A stretch of 64,000 nt of DNA from Mesorhizobium sp. YC-39 (GTDB taxonomy: Bacteria; Pseudomonadota; Alphaproteobacteria; Rhizobiales; Rhizobiaceae), in contig NZ_JAOWPS010000001.1 of the NCBI RefSeq assembly GCF_025753795.1, positions 1,736,001-1,800,000 of the forward strand, in the 5' to 3' direction. The translations under genes were made by a program, and so were the position numbers. Under the pieces are notes generated by a model that saw nothing but the letters and a program-made list of their open reading frames with translations, made no database searches and was not told the origin of the DNA. Positions within the stretch are counted from its first letter, which is position 1. Each line of letters opens with the position of its first letter. This document shows, piece after piece, positions 8,485-17,797 of the stretch.

Positions 8485-9984
8485 ATGCATAGAATTCCCA
8501 CATTCGGCGCGTCCGACCTGAAGCAGGTCCGCGAGACGGCGCGGCGGCTGGATTCGGCCTGGATCGGCGGCGGCTTTTCCCGCGACAGCGGCTCCGACGT
8601 AAGAGACATCATGTCTCCCTTCGACGGCGAGACGATCAGCGAAGTCGCCTTTGCCAGCGAAAGGCAAGTGGATCTTGCCGTGCAGGCCGCCCGCGCGGCG
8701 CTGAAGGCGGATTGGGGCACGATGGGGCACGAAGGACGCGCGGCGTTGATCCGTGCGCTGGCGGACGCCGTCGAAAAGAATCGGCTCGAACTGGCGCTTC
8801 TCGAAAGCCTCGATGTCGGCAAGCCGATCCTGCATTCCTATAATGACGATGTGCCGACGACGGTCGGCGTGCTGCGCTGGTATGCCAGCCTGACGGAGAC
8901 CGCCTATGATCTCAGCCCTGCACGCCGCAAGGGCGTGCTCAGCCAGATCGTGCGCGAGCCGCAAGGCGTGGTCGGCATCGTCCTGCCTTGGAACTACCCG
9001 CTGACCACGCTGGCGCTGAAGATCGGTCCGGCGCTGGCCGCCGGCAACACCGTCGTCTGCAAGCCGGCCGACGATACACCGCTGACTACGCTGCGGCTGG
9101 CCGAGCTCGCGATCGAAGCGGGGTTCCCGGCCGGCGTCATCAACGTCATACCGGGCACCGGCGCGGTTGCCGGAAAGGCGCTGGGTCTGCATGATCATGT
9201 TTCGGCGATCAACTTTACCGGCTCGACCGCCACCGGACGGCGCTTCCTGCACTATTCCGCCGATTCGAACCTGAAGGAAATTTCGCTGGAATGCGGCGGC
9301 AAGAATCCCGCCATCATCCTGCCCGACGTCAAGTCGCTCGACCGTTTCGCCGATGACATCTCGACCGGTTTCCTGATGAATTCCGGCCAGCTCTGTTCAT
9401 CCATATCGAGGGTGCTCGCGCCGCGCGCGCTGGAAGGCGGTCTTCGCGACATGCTCGCCGCCAAGATGAAGCAATGGCCGATCGGCGATCCGTTCGATCC
9501 GGCCACGCGCATCGGGCCGCTGGTCAGCGACGCCCACGCGGCCAAGGTCAATCGCGCCATCGACACCGAGAAGCATCGCAACAATGATTTCAGCGCCTCG
9601 GCAGCCGAAACGACGGGCGCATCGCCACGCCTGGTCGAGCCGGTCGTGTTCTTCAACGTCGCCGAAAGCGCCGATGCCTGGACAGAGGAAGTTTTCGGCC
9701 CGGTACTCTCGGTCAGGTTCTACGACGATCTAAGCAGTGCCATCCGCAGCGCCAACGACACGCAATACGGCCTCAGCGCCTATATCTTCGGCGGGGATCC
9801 GGATGCCATTCGCGAGGCATCCACTGCGCTCGATGCGGGTTTCGTAGCGATCAACGCTTTCTGCGAAGGCGATTTCAGCACACCGTTCGGCGGCTTCAAG
9901 ACCTCCGGCTTTGGCGGCAAGGACAAGGGCATTCATTCACTCGACCAATATTCCCGGACCAAAAGCATCTGGTGGGCGACATAA
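8485..9984 (+). CDS. NAD(P)-dependent aldehyde dehydrogenase
   Basis: 499 residues from the ATG at 8485; an in-frame ATG at 8458 lies inside the repeat element and is less likely. All family residues are present: Asn170 (PWNYP), Lys193 (CKPAD), Glu269 (LECGGK) and nucleophile Cys304 (GQLCSS). Length is normal. In this cluster the likely role is oxidation of 2-oxoglutarate semialdehyde to 2-oxoglutarate, the last step of hydroxyproline degradation. Betaine-aldehyde or gamma-aminobutyraldehyde oxidation is an alternative because a BetA-like GMC gene follows. The substrate cannot be fixed from sequence. Only 49 bp separate it from the GMC start. Confidence 0.9.
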   Translation: MHRIPTFGASDLKQVRETARRLDSAWIGGGFSRDSGSDVRDIMSPFDGETISEVAFASERQVDLAVQAARAALKADWGTMGHEGRAALIRALADAVEKNRLELALLESLDVGKPILHSYNDDVPTTVGVLRWYASLTETAYDLSPARRKGVLSQIVREPQGVVGIVLPWNYPLTTLALKIGPALAAGNTVVCKPADDTPLTTLRLAELAIEAGFPAGVINVIPGTGAVAGKALGLHDHVSAINFTGSTATGRRFLHYSADSNLKEISLECGGKNPAIILPDVKSLDRFADDISTGFLMNSGQLCSSISRVLAPRALEGGLRDMLAAKMKQWPIGDPFDPATRIGPLVSDAHAAKVNRAIDTEKHRNNDFSASAAETTGASPRLVEPVVFFNVAESADAWTEEVFGPVLSVRFYDDLSSAIRSANDTQYGLSAYIFGGDPDAIREASTALDAGFVAINAFCEGDFSTPFGGFKTSGFGGKDKGIHSLDQYSRTKSIWWAT

Positions 9985-10033
9985 AAGCTGCCTGGACGTA
10001 TTCGGCCGGGCACAAGTGAAGGTAAGTTTCGAT

Positions 10034-11671
10034 ATGGCATCCAAGGCGTATGACTACATCGTCGTCGGAGCGGGCGCCGCCGGTTCGATCGTCGCCGCCA
10101 GGCTTGGCGAGGACAAGAGCGTTCGCATTCTCGTCCTGGAAGCCGGCCCGAGCGACAATTCCATCTATGTGCGCATGCCGGCCGCCATGTCCTACCCGCT
10201 GACCGACCAGCGCCGGACATGGAGCTTCGAGACGGGACCTGAAGAAGCGCTCGGTGGGCGCATGATCACGCATGTCAGGGGCAAGATGCTGGGCGGCTCC
10301 GGCTCGCTCAACGGCATGGTCTATGTGCGCGGCAATCCGCGCGACTTCGATGCGTGGGCCAAGGACGGCTTGCCTGGCTGGTCGTTCGCCCATTGCCTGC
10401 CCTACTTCAAGCGGCTGGAAACCTACGACAAGGGCGCCAACACCTATCGCGGCGGTGATGGGCCGATTGCGATCACGACGCTGAAAGGCGATCTGCCGGT
10501 CTTTGAGGCGTTTCTCGAGGCTGGCCAACAGGCGGGTCATCCGCTCAATCCTGACTACAATGCCTACCGTCAGGAAGGCGTCCATATCTACCAGGCGAAT
10601 ATCGACAGGGGCGTGCGGGCAAGCGGCGGCAGGGCCTATCTCAGGCCCGCGCTGCGCAAGGGCAATGTCGACCTCAAGCTGAACGCGCTGGTGCACCGCA
10701 TCGACTTTGACGGCAAGCGCGCGGTCGGCGTGATCTATGAGGTTGACGGCGCGATCCACACCGTCGAGGCCGGACGCGAAGTGGTGCTGTGCGGCGGCGC
10801 CTTCAACTCGCCGCAGCTCCTGCTTTTGTCGGGCGTCGGTCCCTCCGAAGAGCTGCGCGCACTTGGCGTCAAATCGGTTGCGGATGTACCGGGCGTGGGC
10901 AAGGGCCTCGTCGACCACGTCGCCGTTTCAGTGCGCTACCGAGCGTCGCGCCCGGGCGTTTCCCCCGCCATGGACCTGAACATGTTCAAGATGGGCCTGA
11001 TCGGGGCGAAATGGCTGTTCCTGCGCTCCGGCCTCGGCGTGACCAACCTTTGGGAAGTCGGCACGTTCTTCAAAAGCAGCGCGACCGCCGACTATGTCAA
11101 CATCCAGCACGAGTTTCTGCCGATGCTGGGCGAATTGATGCATGGCAAGGTCAACATCGAGGAGGGATTCCAGTACCAGACCTGCCTGATGCGGCCGAAG
11201 AGCCGGGGCGCTGTTACGTTGAAATCGGCCGATCCGCGCTCCCATCCCTCCATCGTTTCCAACTATCTCGCCCATCCGCAGGACCGGCGGGATCTGATCG
11301 ACGGCGTACGCCACACCGACGAGATCATCCAGCAGCGCGCCTGGGACGGCATGCGCGGCGAAGCCTTGACGCCGGGGCTGAGAACAATGCCCGACGCCGA
11401 AGTGCTTGCCTGGCTGAAGGAGAATCTCGGTACGCAATACCACCCTTGCTCGACGTGCCGGATGGGCGTCGATGACATGTCGGTCGTCGACGCCGACGGC
11501 AAGGTGCACGATACCGAGGGGCTGCGTGTCATCGATGCGTCGGTCATGCCGCGCATCACCAGCGGCAATTTGCACTGCCCGACGATGATGATTGCGGAAA
11601 AGCTTGTCGACCGCGTGCGCGGGCGCGCGCCGCTGCCGCCACAGATTGTCGATTACGCGGATCGGGGCTGA
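10034..11671 (+). CDS. GMC family FAD-dependent oxidoreductase (choline dehydrogenase-like)
   Basis: 545 residues. The start at 10034 (MASKAYDY) is chosen because the FAD-binding GAGAAGS motif then begins at residue 12 and AAGGT lies upstream; the open frame extends back into the aldehyde dehydrogenase gene without need. The GMC signature around residue 90 (GGSGSLNGM) is present. The C-terminal active site has His in QYHPCSTCRMG and a His where BetA-type enzymes usually have Asn (GNLHCPT). The family oxidises alcohols to aldehydes using FAD. In the cluster it may make the aldehyde used by the upstream dehydrogenase, or stand in for the flavin amino-acid oxidase that hydroxyproline routes normally need. 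The second idea is speculative. Confidence 0.88.
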   Translation: MASKAYDYIVVGAGAAGSIVAARLGEDKSVRILVLEAGPSDNSIYVRMPAAMSYPLTDQRRTWSFETGPEEALGGRMITHVRGKMLGGSGSLNGMVYVRGNPRDFDAWAKDGLPGWSFAHCLPYFKRLETYDKGANTYRGGDGPIAITTLKGDLPVFEAFLEAGQQAGHPLNPDYNAYRQEGVHIYQANIDRGVRASGGRAYLRPALRKGNVDLKLNALVHRIDFDGKRAVGVIYEVDGAIHTVEAGREVVLCGGAFNSPQLLLLSGVGPSEELRALGVKSVADVPGVGKGLVDHVAVSVRYRASRPGVSPAMDLNMFKMGLIGAKWLFLRSGLGVTNLWEVGTFFKSSATADYVNIQHEFLPMLGELMHGKVNIEEGFQYQTCLMRPKSRGAVTLKSADPRSHPSIVSNYLAHPQDRRDLIDGVRHTDEIIQQRAWDGMRGEALTPGLRTMPDAEVLAWLKENLGTQYHPCSTCRMGVDDMSVVDADGKVHDTEGLRVIDASVMPRITSGNLHCPTMMIAEKLVDRVRGRAPLPPQIVDYADRG

Positions 11672-11672
11672 C

Positions 11673-11742
11673 GCATGTCGCCCAAAAGCATGCGCTCGGG
11701 CTTGAACCGAGGGTGTGCATCGGTTTTGGGATCACGACATGC
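11673..11742. repeat. Dispersed palindromic intergenic repeat, second Rhizobiales type
   Basis: Arms GCATGTCG (11673-11680) and CGACATGC (11735-11742), with inner arms CCCAAAA (11681-11687) and TTTTGGG (11724-11730). I recall the CCCAAAAG...CGGTTTTGGG core as frequent in Mesorhizobium intergenic DNA. About 20 bp containing CTCGGG and CCGAGG seem to be an extra insert in the loop. It follows the GMC gene stop directly. Confidence 0.65.
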
Positions 11743-11775
11743 ATGACAAAGGCTGACCGCAAATCGGAAGGCTGG

Positions 11776-11805
11776 ATTGGATCGGAATGAAATATTGGAT
11801 ACGAT
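11776..11805 (+). promoter_or_regulatory. Tandem GntR-type operator sites before the GntR gene
   Basis: ATTGGATCGGAAT (11776-11788) and ATTGGATACGAT (11794-11805), starts 18 bp apart, 28 bp upstream of the gntR start. They match the repeat seen at 4362, 7340 and 21364. This suggests autoregulation by the downstream FCD-type GntR protein. Confidence 0.5.
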
Positions 11806-11832
11806 CGCCAGATAAATAAAGCGATTCTGGAA

Positions 11833-12522
11833 ATGCCTGCCATGTCGACTTCGCCCAAGCCTCTGTTGCAGCGCCAGACCGTCACCGCGATGGTCGCGGA
11901 ATATATCGCCGCCAAGATCATCGGCGGCGATTATCCGGGCGGCCATCAGATCCGCCAGGAGGCGATAGCGGCCGAGCTGGGTGTCAGCCGGATCCCAGTG
12001 CGCGAGGCGCTTCTGCAATTGGAAGCGGAAGGTCTTGTCGTCATCAGGACGCATCGCGGCGCGGTCGTTTCCGATCTGTCGGCGGACGATGCGATAGACC
12101 TTTTCGACGCACGGCTCCTGCTGGAGCCCTTCCTCGTCAAGAAGGCCATCGCGCGCATGTCCAACCAGGACATTGCCAATGCCGAGCGCGCGCTTCAGGA
12201 TTATGAGGCTGCTATCGCCAGGGGCGACCCGAAGGAGCTCAGCCGTCTCAACTGGGCCTTCCACACGGCGCTGCTCGAGCCGTCCATGCGGCCGCGTTCG
12301 ATGGCGGTGCTGCAAACGCTCTACAGTTCGGCGGACCGCTATCTGCGCCTGCAGATCGAGCCGCTGAAGGCCCAGACTAAGGCGCTGCAGGAGCATCGCG
12401 ACATCTTCGAGGCCTATCGCCTGCGCGACGCGGTCGAAACCTCGCGGCTGCTCAAGAAGCATGTCGCCGACGCGGCCGAAGAGATCGTCAGCCAGCTAAA
12501 GCGCGGCGAGGCAGCCGTCTGA
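11833..12522 (+). CDS. GntR family transcriptional regulator, FCD (FadR-like) subfamily
   Basis: 229 residues. The winged helix is at about 15-80 with recognition helix around GVSRIPVREAL, followed by an all-helical FCD ligand domain. Metal-site candidates are His in WAFHTALL, His in QEHRDIF and His in LKKHVAD; the usual first Asp/Asn position reads RLNW. A second Met (MSTS) at 11842 is an alternative start. It closes the hydroxyproline-like cluster and is preceded by two copies of the operator-like repeat. It is the obvious candidate to bind all four repeat locations, including the one before the distant PotD-like gene. The ligand is probably a pathway compound. Confidence 0.9.
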   Translation: MPAMSTSPKPLLQRQTVTAMVAEYIAAKIIGGDYPGGHQIRQEAIAAELGVSRIPVREALLQLEAEGLVVIRTHRGAVVSDLSADDAIDLFDARLLLEPFLVKKAIARMSNQDIANAERALQDYEAAIARGDPKELSRLNWAFHTALLEPSMRPRSMAVLQTLYSSADRYLRLQIEPLKAQTKALQEHRDIFEAYRLRDAVETSRLLKKHVADAAEEIVSQLKRGEAAV

Positions 12523-12563
12523 TCCTGTCCCGGATTTTCTGTTCCGGCCCGTTCACAGTTCTC

Positions 12564-13664
12564 TTATTCACCCTGCAGGGTACTGCCGCTCTGGCGGTCG
12601 AAGACATAGATGTCCTGCGGGTCGACAAAGAGGGGAAGTTCGCTTCCCCGTCGCGGGGAACCGTCGGGCGGCACGCGCGCCACGGCCTTCGTGCCAGCGA
12701 TGGTGAAGTGAACGAGCGTGTCCATTCCAAGCGGTTCGACGAGCTCCGCGGTGGCGCTGATCCTGTTTCCAGATCGGCCATCTTTTGGGCCGGGCGACAG
12801 ATGTTCGGGCCGGATGCCGAGGTCAACAACCTGTCCCGCCACATCGGCGAACCTGGAGGTGTCGCTCGGCAGTTCGAGGCGTGTGCCATCGGATAGGACG
12901 CCGCTGAATTGATCGTCAGTTCGTACGAGCGTTGCGGCGATGAAATTCATGCCCGGCGATCCGATGAACCCAGCCACGAACTTGGTTGCGGGCCTCAGAT
13001 ATAGTTCCTGAGGCGGCGCGATCTGCTCGATCTTGCCGGCATTCATCACGACAACCCTGTCGGCAAGCGTCATCGCCTCGATCTGATCATGCGTGACATA
13101 GACGGTCGTGGTCGGCACCGTTTCGTGGATCTGTTTGATCTCTGCGCGCATCTGGACGCGGAGTTTGGCGTCGAGGTTTGAGAGCGGCTCGTCGAAAAGA
13201 AAGACCGCCGGATTCCTGATCATGGCGCGCCCCATGGCAACGCGTTGGCGCTGTCCGCCAGAGAGTTGCCTTGGTTTGCGCTTGAGCAAATGTTCGATGT
13301 CCAGGATCCGCGCCGTCTCGGCCAGTCTCTTCTGGATCTCGCCGCGCGGCGTCTTCTTCAGACGCAACCCGAACGTAATATTGTCCTCGACCGACAGATG
13401 CGGGTAGAGCGCGTAATTCTGGAAAACCATGGCGATGTCGCGTTCTCCCGGCAAGAGGTCGTTGACCCGCCGTTCCCCGATCTTGATCTCGCCGTCCGTT
13501 ATCGTCTCCAGCCCCGCGATCATGCGCAGCGTGGTGGACTTTCCACAACCGGAGGGACCGACAAGGACCACGAACTCGTGGTCCTTGATCGAGAGATCGA
13601 TCCCGTGGACGGTTTGAACGTCTCCATAGGCCTTCACGACTTTGTTCAGCTCGATGGCGGCCAT
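12564..13664 (-). CDS. ABC transporter ATP-binding protein, MalK/UgpC type
   Basis: 366 residues from the start at 13664 (MAAIEL), which has GGAGG 5 nt upstream. Walker A GPSGCGKST is near residue 37, the Q-loop is in VFQNYALYP, the signature LSGGQRQRVAMG near 134, Walker B FLFDEPLSNLD and the switch His in VTHDQ. The C-terminal OB/TOBE regulatory domain (GIRPEHL) is complete. It energises sugar import at the inner membrane. It is the last gene of a minus-strand operon headed by a ROK regulator, while its most likely permeases are divergent at 19498-21232. It could also serve the A importer, which has no ATPase in view. Confidence 0.93.
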   Translation of the reverse strand: MAAIELNKVVKAYGDVQTVHGIDLSIKDHEFVVLVGPSGCGKSTTLRMIAGLETITDGEIKIGERRVNDLLPGERDIAMVFQNYALYPHLSVEDNITFGLRLKKTPRGEIQKRLAETARILDIEHLLKRKPRQLSGGQRQRVAMGRAMIRNPAVFLFDEPLSNLDAKLRVQMRAEIKQIHETVPTTTVYVTHDQIEAMTLADRVVVMNAGKIEQIAPPQELYLRPATKFVAGFIGSPGMNFIAATLVRTDDQFSGVLSDGTRLELPSDTSRFADVAGQVVDLGIRPEHLSPGPKDGRSGNRISATAELVEPLGMDTLVHFTIAGTKAVARVPPDGSPRRGSELPLFVDPQDIYVFDRQSGSTLQGE

Positions 13665-13692
13665 CGGACCCTCCGGTGCTGGAACTCGGCGA

Positions 13693-15060
13693 CTATCTAT
13701 CGCGGACGAGGACGCTGTCGCTCTCGAGCCAGAATGGTGCGAAATAGAGCGGTGTCGAGGAAAGCGGCAGGATGTCCGGCCGCAGCTCAACGCCAAGCTT
13801 GTCTTTCATGAAGTCGCGGCGTGCCGCCATGCGCTTGAAGACCGCCGGATGCTTGCTCTCCAGCTCGGCCCGCAGAGCCTCATCGGCAAAGACGACCGCG
13901 TCCTCGCAGTTTAGCGCCCAGCCATCGGCGATCGGCGTCGGGATGATATCGACCTGGAAATGCATGCCTGAGCGGATGCGATCCGTGGATCCTGGCCGGA
14001 CCGGGCTGTGTGTCCATTCCTCGTAGCCGCCGAGATGCCCCGGGTTGAGCGCCGGCCTCAGCTTCGATTTCGCCAGCGTCGAAACCACGGTCTCATGGAG
14101 AGTGCCGCCCTCGACACCGATCGCGGCCGTCTCGTACCAGGAGATCAGGCCCTGGAAGTAGCCCTTGGCGATAGCGAGAAATTCGTCGTTGGCAACATCG
14201 AGAAGACCGGCTCGGGAGGAAAGACCGCCCCAATGTCCGACCGCGGTCGTCACGCCGTCGCCACGCCTGAGCTTGCGGCCTGTTGCGCTTCGCAGGCCAA
14301 TCACCGGCTCGCCCTTGCTGGCGGACGCGAGCATGGTGTGGACGTTCAGTGGGTCTCCGGCATAGCCCATGCGCGAAACGGCATCGAACTCGCTGTCGCC
14401 CTCGCGCACTCCCGAAACAATCCTCCACATGGCCAGCGAGCTGCGTGTCGCGGCCCATTCGAACGCGGCGATCTGATCGGCATCGATGGTGACGGCGAGG
14501 CCGTTCTCGGGATGCATTAGGACATGGGTCACGTCCCGCAATCCGCCGGAAGCGCCGACTGCTCGCTGGAACGCCTGCACGTGGACCGCGGGAACGAAAA
14601 AGGCGGTTTCGGGAGCTTCGTCCTCGAATGGTTCGAGATATTTCCAGCCCACCAGCCCGACAGTGTCACCCGTTTTTATTCCAGCGTCGCCGAGACGATC
14701 TGAAAAGCGAGGGAAACGGGAGCGGTCCTGCGCCATGAGGCTCAAAGTCTGGGCCAGAAGCACGCTCATCCCGGGCAGGCGCGCGAGCGGAGCGTAGCTC
14801 TCGCACTCGTTGCCCGTCATAAGCACGCGCTTGTCGTTTGGCCCAAGCAGCAGGAAGGCTTCTTCGAAGCGCGGCTCGAAACCGCTCAGGAAAGCGATGT
14901 TGCCGAAATGCTCCCGGTCGGCATAGACGGCCAGCCAGTCGCATCCCGCCCTGTCGTAGGCGGCGCGGGCGCGGGCATCGTAAATCTCAACGGGAATGTC
15001 CGGTTTTTCGCCGAGGGAACCGAAGTCCGGCAATCGAACGGAGGTGAGGGAAATGGTCAT
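13693..15060 (-). CDS. M24 family (aminopeptidase P/creatinase-like) protein
   Basis: 455 residues with the pita-bread layout: an N-terminal creatinase-like domain (to about 190) and a C-terminal M24 domain. Candidate metal ligands are Asp in RRGDGV, His in NPGHLGG and Glu in NCEDAVV near the end. The usual second Asp in a DxG pair is less clear, so peptidase activity is uncertain and a non-hydrolytic or amidinohydrolase-like role is possible. It is 57 bp after an M81 gene and 28 bp before a sugar ATPase gene, all on one transcript. Its link to sugar uptake is not understood. Confidence 0.78.
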   Translation of the reverse strand: MTISLTSVRLPDFGSLGEKPDIPVEIYDARARAAYDRAGCDWLAVYADREHFGNIAFLSGFEPRFEEAFLLLGPNDKRVLMTGNECESYAPLARLPGMSVLLAQTLSLMAQDRSRFPRFSDRLGDAGIKTGDTVGLVGWKYLEPFEDEAPETAFFVPAVHVQAFQRAVGASGGLRDVTHVLMHPENGLAVTIDADQIAAFEWAATRSSLAMWRIVSGVREGDSEFDAVSRMGYAGDPLNVHTMLASASKGEPVIGLRSATGRKLRRGDGVTTAVGHWGGLSSRAGLLDVANDEFLAIAKGYFQGLISWYETAAIGVEGGTLHETVVSTLAKSKLRPALNPGHLGGYEEWTHSPVRPGSTDRIRSGMHFQVDIIPTPIADGWALNCEDAVVFADEALRAELESKHPAVFKRMAARRDFMKDKLGVELRPDILPLSSTPLYFAPFWLESDSVLVRDR

Positions 15061-15117
15061 TTGACGTCCTTTTGTTCGTGTCGGTGAAAGAGCAGCGAAA
15101 ATCGACTGCGAGGCAGA

Positions 15118-16605
15118 TCAATCGCCGTAGATCCGGGCCTGCGCGTCCCAGGCAAAATCCTTGTCGAGAGGGTAGGTTGGGCGCGGCAAGAGGTTCCATT
15201 GCAGCCGCGTCATGTCCAATTGCGAAGTGCCGTCGCTGAGCAAAAGGATATGCCGGGCCGAGATGTCCTCGAGTTGCGGGTGGAGATAGCCGAGCTTGAC
15301 GACATACGCCTTGTGCCTGGTCGGCTCGATGTTCATTGCCAGGAAATGGTGCGGCGTGGTTATGCCGATGGCATTGGCGTGGAATGTTGCAATGACATTG
15401 CCGCTGCGAACCTTGGCCCAGGCGCCTTCCCTGGACCGGTATGGCTGGAACCCCGGCAGCAGCAATTCTTCTCCGCATGCCTCAACGAGCACCTTCACGC
15501 GATACGCCGTCTTCGGCCGGGAACGGTGCTCGCCTCCCAACTCGATCTCGACCGTCGAACCGACCCCGGCCTGGACAAGCCTGCGAACGGTTTCGGGAGC
15601 CGTGATGCCCGCCACAACGATATCGCGGACCTGCTCGTCTTCAAGCGCGGCCTGCAATACAAGGGTCAGGTCTCCGGCCGCTCCCGCCGTCGTGTTGTCT
15701 CCGGAGTCGGATACGAAAACGGGACGCTCCGGGCATTCGACTGCGAGCCGCAGCCCTTGGCGAACCTCCGCGGTTTCCATCTTGAGATTGAAGTCGGCGC
15801 GTCTCGCCCATATCGCCTGCGCCAACCGTTTCGCCTGCGCACGCGCGACCTCGGCATCGCCGTCGCTTACCGCAATCGCCGACACGGCGGTCCAAGGCCT
15901 GTCGTTCCACGCGAACCCGACAAGGATGTTTGCCTCCATCATGCCCGGCACATTGTCATATTCCGGCAGTGCGCCGTAGAGGCTTCTGGCGGGCTCCAGT
16001 GCCGTGACCGCAGTCTCGCCTGGGACAAGGATTGGCAGGCTGACGACAGATTTCTTGGGCGTTATCCCGGTTCGAATGACCCGGATAAGCTGGTCTGCCG
16101 TCCGGTATCCCGTCTGTCTGTCGTCTCGATGCGGCGCGGTGCGCAAGACGCTGATGACCGTTGCTGCGTCGAGAAGGTCCGGAGTCATATCGCCATGGAG
16201 ATCCAGCGACAGTCCGATCGGAACATCCGGCCCAAGCGCATTCCTGATGGCACGGATGAAATCGGTGTCCGCGTCGACGTCCAGCCCCTGGACTTCCAAC
16301 GCGCCATGATTGGCGATCAGCATCCCATCGAACGGACCGTGTTCGCCGATGAGCGCGAGCGTCTTGTCCTTGACCTCTCGATATGCCGACAATTCGAGCG
16401 GGCCGCCGGGCAGTGCAGTGGCCCAGTACAACGGGACCGCCTCGATGTCGTCCTCCTCCGCCATGCGCGCCAGCATGCCTCGGACCATCCAGACATCGCC
16501 TTCGGACATGTCCTTGCCGGTGTAGTGTTGTATTGCGTCCCATGTGGTCGGGACCGGCGAGGCGAGCATGATCTCGATGGAGAGGCCGACAATAGCGATG
16601 CGCAT
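15118..16605 (-). CDS. M81 family metallopeptidase (MlrC-like)
   Basis: 495 residues from the start at 16605 (MRIAIVG); the frame extends upstream but into the ROK gene. Probable zinc ligands fit the MlrC pattern: His in ANHGAL near 120, Asp-Leu-His in LDLHGD near 150 and a His in APHRDD near 175. The C-terminal MlrC domain holds DNTTAGAAGD near 290. MlrC from Sphingomonas cleaves linearised microcystin; most relatives in rhizobia have no known substrate and often sit by ABC importers, as here. It is cytosolic, with no signal peptide, and is cotranscribed with ROK, M24 and ATPase genes. Confidence 0.85.
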   Translation of the reverse strand: MRIAIVGLSIEIMLASPVPTTWDAIQHYTGKDMSEGDVWMVRGMLARMAEEDDIEAVPLYWATALPGGPLELSAYREVKDKTLALIGEHGPFDGMLIANHGALEVQGLDVDADTDFIRAIRNALGPDVPIGLSLDLHGDMTPDLLDAATVISVLRTAPHRDDRQTGYRTADQLIRVIRTGITPKKSVVSLPILVPGETAVTALEPARSLYGALPEYDNVPGMMEANILVGFAWNDRPWTAVSAIAVSDGDAEVARAQAKRLAQAIWARRADFNLKMETAEVRQGLRLAVECPERPVFVSDSGDNTTAGAAGDLTLVLQAALEDEQVRDIVVAGITAPETVRRLVQAGVGSTVEIELGGEHRSRPKTAYRVKVLVEACGEELLLPGFQPYRSREGAWAKVRSGNVIATFHANAIGITTPHHFLAMNIEPTRHKAYVVKLGYLHPQLEDISARHILLLSDGTSQLDMTRLQWNLLPRPTYPLDKDFAWDAQARIYGD

Positions 16606-16636
16606 TCTCTGACTTTCGAACTGATCTGAGCTGAAT

Positions 16637-17797
16637 TCACGGAAGAACGTGGGGAGAATCGAGACCGGTGACGCCGTCGAGCGCCAGCGCAACCCCGCCG
16701 AGAAACGGGCTGACGGTCGACAATTGCGAGAAAATGACCTTGGTCTGAACCGACATCGAAGGATGCGCCAGTCGTTGCATGGCACGTTCGACCGCCGGCC
16801 GCAGGTAAGGCTCGGCGCTCGCCATATCGCCGCCGAGACAAACCAGCGGCGGATTGAAGATATTCACGAGGCTGGAAATCGCCGAGCCGAGGACGGCGCC
16901 GGCATTGTCGAGCACGCCGACAACCACTTCATCATTGGCGCCGGCGCGCTCCATTATGTCCTTGAATGAGGACGGCCGATTGCCGGTCAGCCTGCCGATC
17001 TCCTCTGCCAGCCCAGGCTCGGAAAGGTAAGGCGAAAGGCAGCCCGAGCCGCCGCACGAACAATAGCGGCCCTGCGGGACAACCTTGATGTGTCCGAGTT
17101 CTCCTGCCAGTCCGCTGGCGCCGCGGTAAATGTCGCCGTCCAGGAACAAGGCGCCGCCGACACCCGAGCCGGAAAACAGGTAGATGAAATCCTTGATGTC
17201 GATGCATTCACCGAACATGTATTCCGCCATCGCGGCGGCCTTGCCGTCATTGCCCGCGAAAACGGGCGCATCGAGCGCGGCGGAGAACATGTCCACCACC
17301 GGGACCCCGCGCCATCCAAGGACAGGTGCGTGAAGCAGCACGCCCTCATCGGTGAGCAGGCCCGGAAGCGAAATGCCGACACCGAGCGTGTCGCCGGTGC
17401 GGCCGCATTCACTGACGATGTCCTTGACTCCCCGGGCGACGAGATCGGCGACCCCGTCGAGCTTCCCGTCGAAGGCCTGGGCCCTGGAGCACAGGGGGAT
17501 TCCGTCGAGCGCGGCAGCGACATAGCCGATTGTGTCCGCCTCGATCTGGACGCCGACGATCAGGCCGCTTTCAGGAGAGATGGTAAGACCTTCCATGGGG
17601 CGGCCGGGTTTGTTGCTGGTCGCCACAGGGTTGCGTTCGACCAGGCCCAACTCACTGAATTGATTGATGATTGAGGAAACGACCGACTTGTCTATGCCCG
17701 TCCTTGCGACGATGTCGCGCTGTGAAACATTGGGCTCGATGCGTATCCTGTGAAAGATCGCATTGGCATTGAAATGCCTGATGTACGACTTGCTCAA
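16637..17797 (-). CDS. ROK family transcriptional regulator (NagC/XylR type)
   Basis: About 386 residues if it starts at the TTG at 17797, which has GGAGCGAGG just upstream. An ATG at 17932 is in frame but adds 45 residues that look like translated AT-rich leader DNA. A winged helix (residues about 10-65, QRDIVARTGIDKSVVSS) precedes the ROK sugar-kinase-like domain. The glucokinase-type zinc motif is present as GHIKV followed by CSCGGSGCL near residue 255. It is a probable sugar-responsive repressor of both the M81-M24-ATPase transcript and the divergent binding-protein operon. Two direct repeats in the AT-rich intergenic region are candidate sites. Confidence 0.88.
   Translation of the reverse strand: MSKSYIRHFNANAIFHRIRIEPNVSQRDIVARTGIDKSVVSSIINQFSELGLVERNPVATSNKPGRPMEGLTISPESGLIVGVQIEADTIGYVAAALDGIPLCSRAQAFDGKLDGVADLVARGVKDIVSECGRTGDTLGVGISLPGLLTDEGVLLHAPVLGWRGVPVVDMFSAALDAPVFAGNDGKAAAMAEYMFGECIDIKDFIYLFSGSGVGGALFLDGDIYRGASGLAGELGHIKVVPQGRYCSCGGSGCLSPYLSEPGLAEEIGRLTGNRPSSFKDIMERAGANDEVVVGVLDNAGAVLGSAISSLVNIFNPPLVCLGGDMASAEPYLRPAVERAMQRLAHPSMSVQTKVIFSQLSTVSPFLGGVALALDGVTGLDSPHVLP

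Noticed and set aside
8378..11742. Palindromic repeats read as insertion-sequence ends
   Set aside because: They are short, lack any transposase gene or target duplication, and look like dispersed extragenic repeats.
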